From Diploscapter coronatus (taxonomy: Eukaryota > Nematoda > Chromadorea > Rhabditida > Rhabditidae), in NCBI GenBank assembly GCA_964036155.1, contig OZ038423.1, positions 17,437,249 to 17,501,248 on the forward strand: 64,000 nucleotides of DNA. Direction: 5' to 3'. Each line of letters starts with the position of its first letter. The stretch's first letter is position 1. The position numbers and the translations under genes are program-made. Below the pieces are notes generated by a model. That model did not search any database, had not been told where the DNA came from, and saw nothing but the letters and a program-made list of their open reading frames with translations. Positions 55,465 through 64,000 of this stretch are shown piece after piece.

Positions 55465-55992
55465 ACTAATTATAACATTGAATTATTATCATTATTTTAA
55501 GAGGACTTGAACTTTAAAAATTATTCTTGGGAATATGGATTTTGCGATGTATAAGTCTCGTGAAATTGGTTAGTAAAATACAAAATAGGGCATCTTTTTC
55601 CTATATATTATTTATCCATGGTTATGAGATCTATGCATCACAAAAATTCAAGTTTCCGATCTCTTATACAAGGGTTCAGGTCTTCAGAGAAATAAAATCG
55701 ATTCACTGCACTTCTAGTCACGAAGTACTCCACTTACGGTCAATAGATATGTTTTTATTTCGCATTTAAGCTTATGTGTATTTATACTTGTATATCACTT
55801 CGCTAGGTTCTTTTCTACTCAATCTAATGCTCTAAAATGTGCTGCTAAATCAACAGATTATGGCGAGTTCTAGAAGACGATGCAAAACCCGCAAATAAAG
55901 GAATTTTATGGCAGAAATGATAAGAAATAAAAAGAGGAGAGTGACTATGACATAGATCTGGGGAAAATTGATAAGGTCTGGAAAGAAGTGAA
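55465..55992. other. Intergenic, between convergent carbonic anhydrase and COQ4
   Basis: AT-rich 3' flanks of two genes. No feature supported. Confidence 0.5.
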
Positions 55993-57170
55993 CTATTTGA
56001 CCAGAGGAGTTATGCCGAGTGATTTCTGCAGAGAGAGCAGAGGGGAAGACCAGTGATTCTCCCAGTCAAAAGCGAGGAACAATCTGCTCTGGGATGCCTG
56101 CTGACTAATCCAGGGAATGTGGTGATTGAGCAAATCTGATCTGTTCCTGAAATGTTATTTCATCATAGAAAGTGTGACTCAACCCATTTCGAAAGATCGA
56201 ATCACATATCATTCCGAGAATCAAATAAATGACTAATTCCTACTTGGGCAATAATCGGGCAGATCCGAAAATGGCTGCACTAATAGCCATTGGCAGACCC
56301 AGTTGAAGGGCTTCGAAATACTTTACAGTCACCTAGCAATTATTTTTATGTGGAGAAGTAAAGAAAACTAGAAACCTCTCCCAACATATTGGTCTGCATT
56401 CCCAAAGCAATATGGGTAAAGTCATGAGTGTCTCGATATCTCTGCATAATGTAGACGAGAGACTCATCAGCCACAAATTGTACGGGAGCTCGATTGTCTG
56501 GGGAAGTTTCCAAACGGGACAGAAAACTGAACGTCTATTTGAAAAAGAAATCCTAGTAAAGCTCGATCCTTACTCGAAATAAGCACGTCCAAAAGTGTCT
56601 TTAGGCAGAGACTTCAAATAATCCCGATCAATAGTCGCTTCAGTAATTCGAGGTTTAGTCTCAAGCAACATTCTACCAGTGACATCCGATTCCATTCTTT
56701 GCCTAGCAAGTTTTAACTTAAAATTTGGTGAGAAAGATTCAATATAAACAATTTAATTTATTAATTAATAGAAAGAAGGTAGAGCGTGATAATTAAAAAA
56801 TAAAAAGCAGAAACAGATCGACTATCGGAAACGAGTCTTTGTAAATTAAAAAAATTTTTAACATATGCAATTATCTTCAAAATTTCTCTATGATTGAACC
56901 AACGTTTCTAAAGATAATCTGGCAACGCATTTGCAGAGTGGACGTGATTGCTTTTCATAATAGAAAAAAACATCATTTCAATATTTTATGGAATCAAATA
57001 TGTGAATAAACTGACTTGATCTGTTTGAGCAGAGATAGGGGAGTGGCAGACTCGCTCAGCGCTGCGACTAGGTCGCCTCGTTTCGGGTCGAGGATGGCCA
57101 TTCCTGCAGAGCCGACTGACAGAAGCACTCGCGAGAAGGGGGACAGGCTCACCAACGGAACGGTGCTCAT
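55993..57170 (-). CDS. coq4: COQ4, ubiquinone biosynthesis protein, 225 aa
   Basis: Mitochondrial matrix-side inner-membrane protein that organises the CoQ synthesis complex. Exons: 57016-57170, 56574-56702, 56376-56526, 56244-56332, 55993-56146. It matches the family along its length: [51 protein letters not shown] (with HD of the HDxxH-type zinc site), [20 protein letters not shown] and [20 protein letters not shown]. The ATG is 43 nt after the DNLZ stop, and TTCTAG stands 7 nt before it, so it looks like the downstream cistron of an operon. The mitochondrial presequence is short or absent. Confidence 0.92.
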
Positions 57171-57213
57171 TTTGAATCTAGAATACTGTTGATTAGTTTT
57201 CTTTTCCTCGAAA
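57171..57213 (-). other. Intercistronic gap DNLZ-COQ4 with trans-splice acceptor
   Basis: 43 nt between the DNLZ stop and the COQ4 ATG. ACAGTATTCTAG at about 57178-57189 is the only splice-like site and could accept a spliced leader. Confidence 0.55.
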
Positions 57214-58401
57214 TTACATCTTCGCACCTTTGTCGACCTCTATAAACAGCGTATTGTCGTTGTTATCGATTTTCAAGCCTCGTTTGACAGTTTCGCCTTT
57301 CGCGTTCAGAATTTCTTCGATGTTCTTGCCCTGAAAGTGGAGATTTTATTTTTCAATTTTCAGCCGCCAATAACAACTGCGTATGAAATTCAAAGAATTG
57401 ACTTTAAAATTTGAAATTTTTAAAACTCCTCAGACCCTTGAAATATCTCGGAGGGGTGCAGATTTATGAAATTACGTAGTTTGAATATGCTGGAGAGGTA
57501 ATAAAAATTGAGAGATGGATTGGAGAAGGTAAGGGTAGGGTATGGTAGGGCAAATTGGGTACCAAAATGTGCATCTCGATGAGCTTATCATTTTGATACT
57601 AAATTTGCTCTTACCTTACCCTCTCCAATCCATTTCTCAATTTTGATTATCCTTTCGGCATATTTTAAGAGCCACTCTTCAAAATTGAATTGCTTTAATG
57701 AAATATTCAGCGTCTTAAACAAAATTGTGAAATTTCAACCTTGAAATCTTGGAACCACCCGATATTGTCGGCAATGATGTGATGATTCTTGCACCCGTTG
57801 CAGGTGACGATCACAACTCCGTGTTCGTAGGCTGCTTTCGAGAACACTTTGGGACCCTGGGAGAAATTTAGTAAGGGTTTTGAAAGGATTATTTTTGGTG
57901 GTGATTTAAGATAATCGTTGAAAAGCTAAAAGAACTAGTATTACTCATCCCGTAGCTTGCAAATTTTTTACTTTTCTTGCAATGAGTTTGGATTTATTGA
58001 ATAAAATTCATCGTTCATCAATTTGATAAGTTCATACAATTTTTCTATTCTTGCTAGTGTAAAATAGATTAGGAAAATCACTCAACTTGATAACTTTCTC
58101 GCTGAACATTCATTACTTTTATAGAAAAAGTGAATAAATTAGTCAATAAGAATGCTTTGAAATCTTGATGACGCAATCACGAGTGAGCCTTACAAACTGA
58201 TAAAATATATGAATTTCATCAAAAAGCACGAATTTGACTTGTCAATCTGACAAATTTAGAAAATTGTCCAACCTGTCTCGCGTTGCAGACCTTGCAGGTG
58301 TATTGAATGGAGAGTTTCGGCTGTTGCTGTCCGACAGAGAATGGCCTCGCGAAGAGAAGTCGACTGGTCGCTCTGCACAGGTTGAAGCCGCTCCTGATCA
58401 T
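57214..58401 (-). CDS. dnlz: DNLZ/Zim17-type mitochondrial zinc-finger chaperone, 120 aa
   Basis: Keeps mitochondrial HSP70 soluble. Exons: 58273-58401, 57740-57856, 57214-57330. The N-terminus [20 protein letters not shown] is a mitochondrial presequence. The DNL finger is complete: [10 protein letters not shown], then [20 protein letters not shown] with WF, four Cys in two CxxC pairs. The C-terminus carries [19 protein letters not shown]. All introns are GT-AG. CTCTGCAG lies 5 nt before the ATG, again a trans-splice arrangement. The MCM7 stop is 267 bp upstream. Confidence 0.93.
57485..57664. mobile_element. MITE-like inverted repeat in DNLZ intron
   Basis: Arms of about 45 bases (AAATTGAGAGATGGATTGGA / TCCAATCCATTTCTCAATTT) in the last DNLZ intron. 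The interior ATTTTGATACTAAAT is shared with the element at 60025-60245. Confidence 0.7.
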
Positions 58402-58668
58402 GCGCCCTGCAGAGCTATTCAATTATCGGGGAAATATACAAACGGACCAGATATGAATAGCATTCAACAATGCATTTCGATTTCGAATCAGATAAATATT
58501 GAAACCAACGTCCTTAACCCGAAAGTAAGTTTATTCTGAGCGCAGAATTGCATTAGACAAAGGGAGAATTGCGGTAAAATGAAAAGTTCGAATTCGTGTC
58601 AAAAAGTAAATAAGACGAAATTAAACGAAATGAAATAAAAATAACATGAAAGAAACATCCGTAGTTAA

Positions 58669-63618
<4,950 letters not shown>

Positions 63619-63639
63619 TTCCTTCTCATACTTTTGCTG

Positions 63640-64000
63640 AAAAAAATGGGTGGAGATCATAATAAAGGATGAAAATTACCAAGTCCTACAAATCCACCTT
63701 TTGCAGACTGTAATTAAAGTACCCAAACTCCGTTCCCTTGCAAAAATACGTTTGTGGTAGACATGCGAGTTTGGAATAAAAATTTAGGAAGGAAGTACTC
63801 TTCAAACACAAAAACCTAGTCTAAATCGACGATAAATTTGATAAAACGGTTCTTTGCCTAAAATCAGCTCATAATTTTGCGTCCATGCAGTTTGAAGTTT
63901 GCCAAAATGTGTTCACATTGGACGATAGATTTTTACGACTTTTTCGGCTAGAAAATTTTTAATTTTATTTTTTCTTCACGAAAATGCTATCCCATATCCC
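63640..64000. other. Right-edge sequence upstream of MCM7
   Basis: Contains the dispersed repeat. TTTTTTTCAG at about 63637-63646 could be a spliced-leader acceptor for MCM7. No other gene seen. Confidence 0.4.
63715..63960. repeat. Dispersed repeat, second long copy
   Basis: Matches 58905-59190 in order of blocks: CAAACTCCGTTCCCTTGCAA, CTAAATCGACGATAAAT, AAAATCAGCTCA, CCAAAATGTGTT. No coding signal. Confidence 0.6.

Overview
The window reads as compact, AT-rich animal DNA, most likely from a nematode. Exons are small and introns often only 35-50 nt. Several genes have a TTTCAG-, CTGCAG- or TTAG-type 3' splice site a few bases upstream of the start codon with no donor before it, the mark of spliced-leader addition. 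MCM7, DNLZ and COQ4 lie head to tail on one strand, the last two 43 nt apart, like an operon. A nematode-style Gα and a long swip-10/MBLAC1-like gene fit the same picture. The species is not known to me.

Layout. 1-351 (-): end of an unrecognised gene. 719-1154 (+): a 59-residue secreted peptide with a TATA box. 2022-18485 (-): the N-terminal part of a type IV collagen chain; I resolved 54 exons (8-108 nt, about 2.4 kb of coding sequence), and its NC1 domain is not visible. 19179-24551 (-): RBMX2 splicing factor. 25106-26778 (+): Ctr1-type copper transporter. 28661-31015 (-): C2H2 zinc-finger protein. 31489-34071 (+): SAM-domain sphingomyelin synthase. 35895-37776 (-): TGDS-type nucleotide-sugar dehydratase. 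41393-45288 (-): MBLAC1/swip-10-like metallo-beta-lactamase-fold protein. 46522-49219 (-): divergent Gα. 51075-52432 (+): neuropeptide precursor with two amidated FxxxR-type peptides. 54351-55464 (+): alpha carbonic anhydrase. 55993-63618 (-): COQ4, DNLZ and MCM7. All exon models were read by hand from splice phases; lengths come out close to family norms (TGDS 348 aa, Gα 353 aa, MCM7 706 aa, COQ4 225 aa).

The most unusual signal is in the introns. In the collagen gene the strict Gly-X-Y period fixes every exon edge to the base, and 10 of 53 introns then have ends other than GT-AG: six AT...AA, one AT...AC, one AT...AG and two GT...AT. Further introns without an AG end appear in MCM7 and probably Gα, and swip-10 has a GC-AG intron. 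Seven other collagen introns form a sequence family: each begins GTYNG and carries inverted repeats around TTCATA(N)TCGATTTAAA just inside both splice sites, so the intron can fold into one hairpin. They look like introner elements (intron-making mobile DNA) and they border exons of 8, 10, 17 and 18 nt. The rest of the window holds several MITE-like elements, two of them with 8-bp target-site duplications of hAT type.
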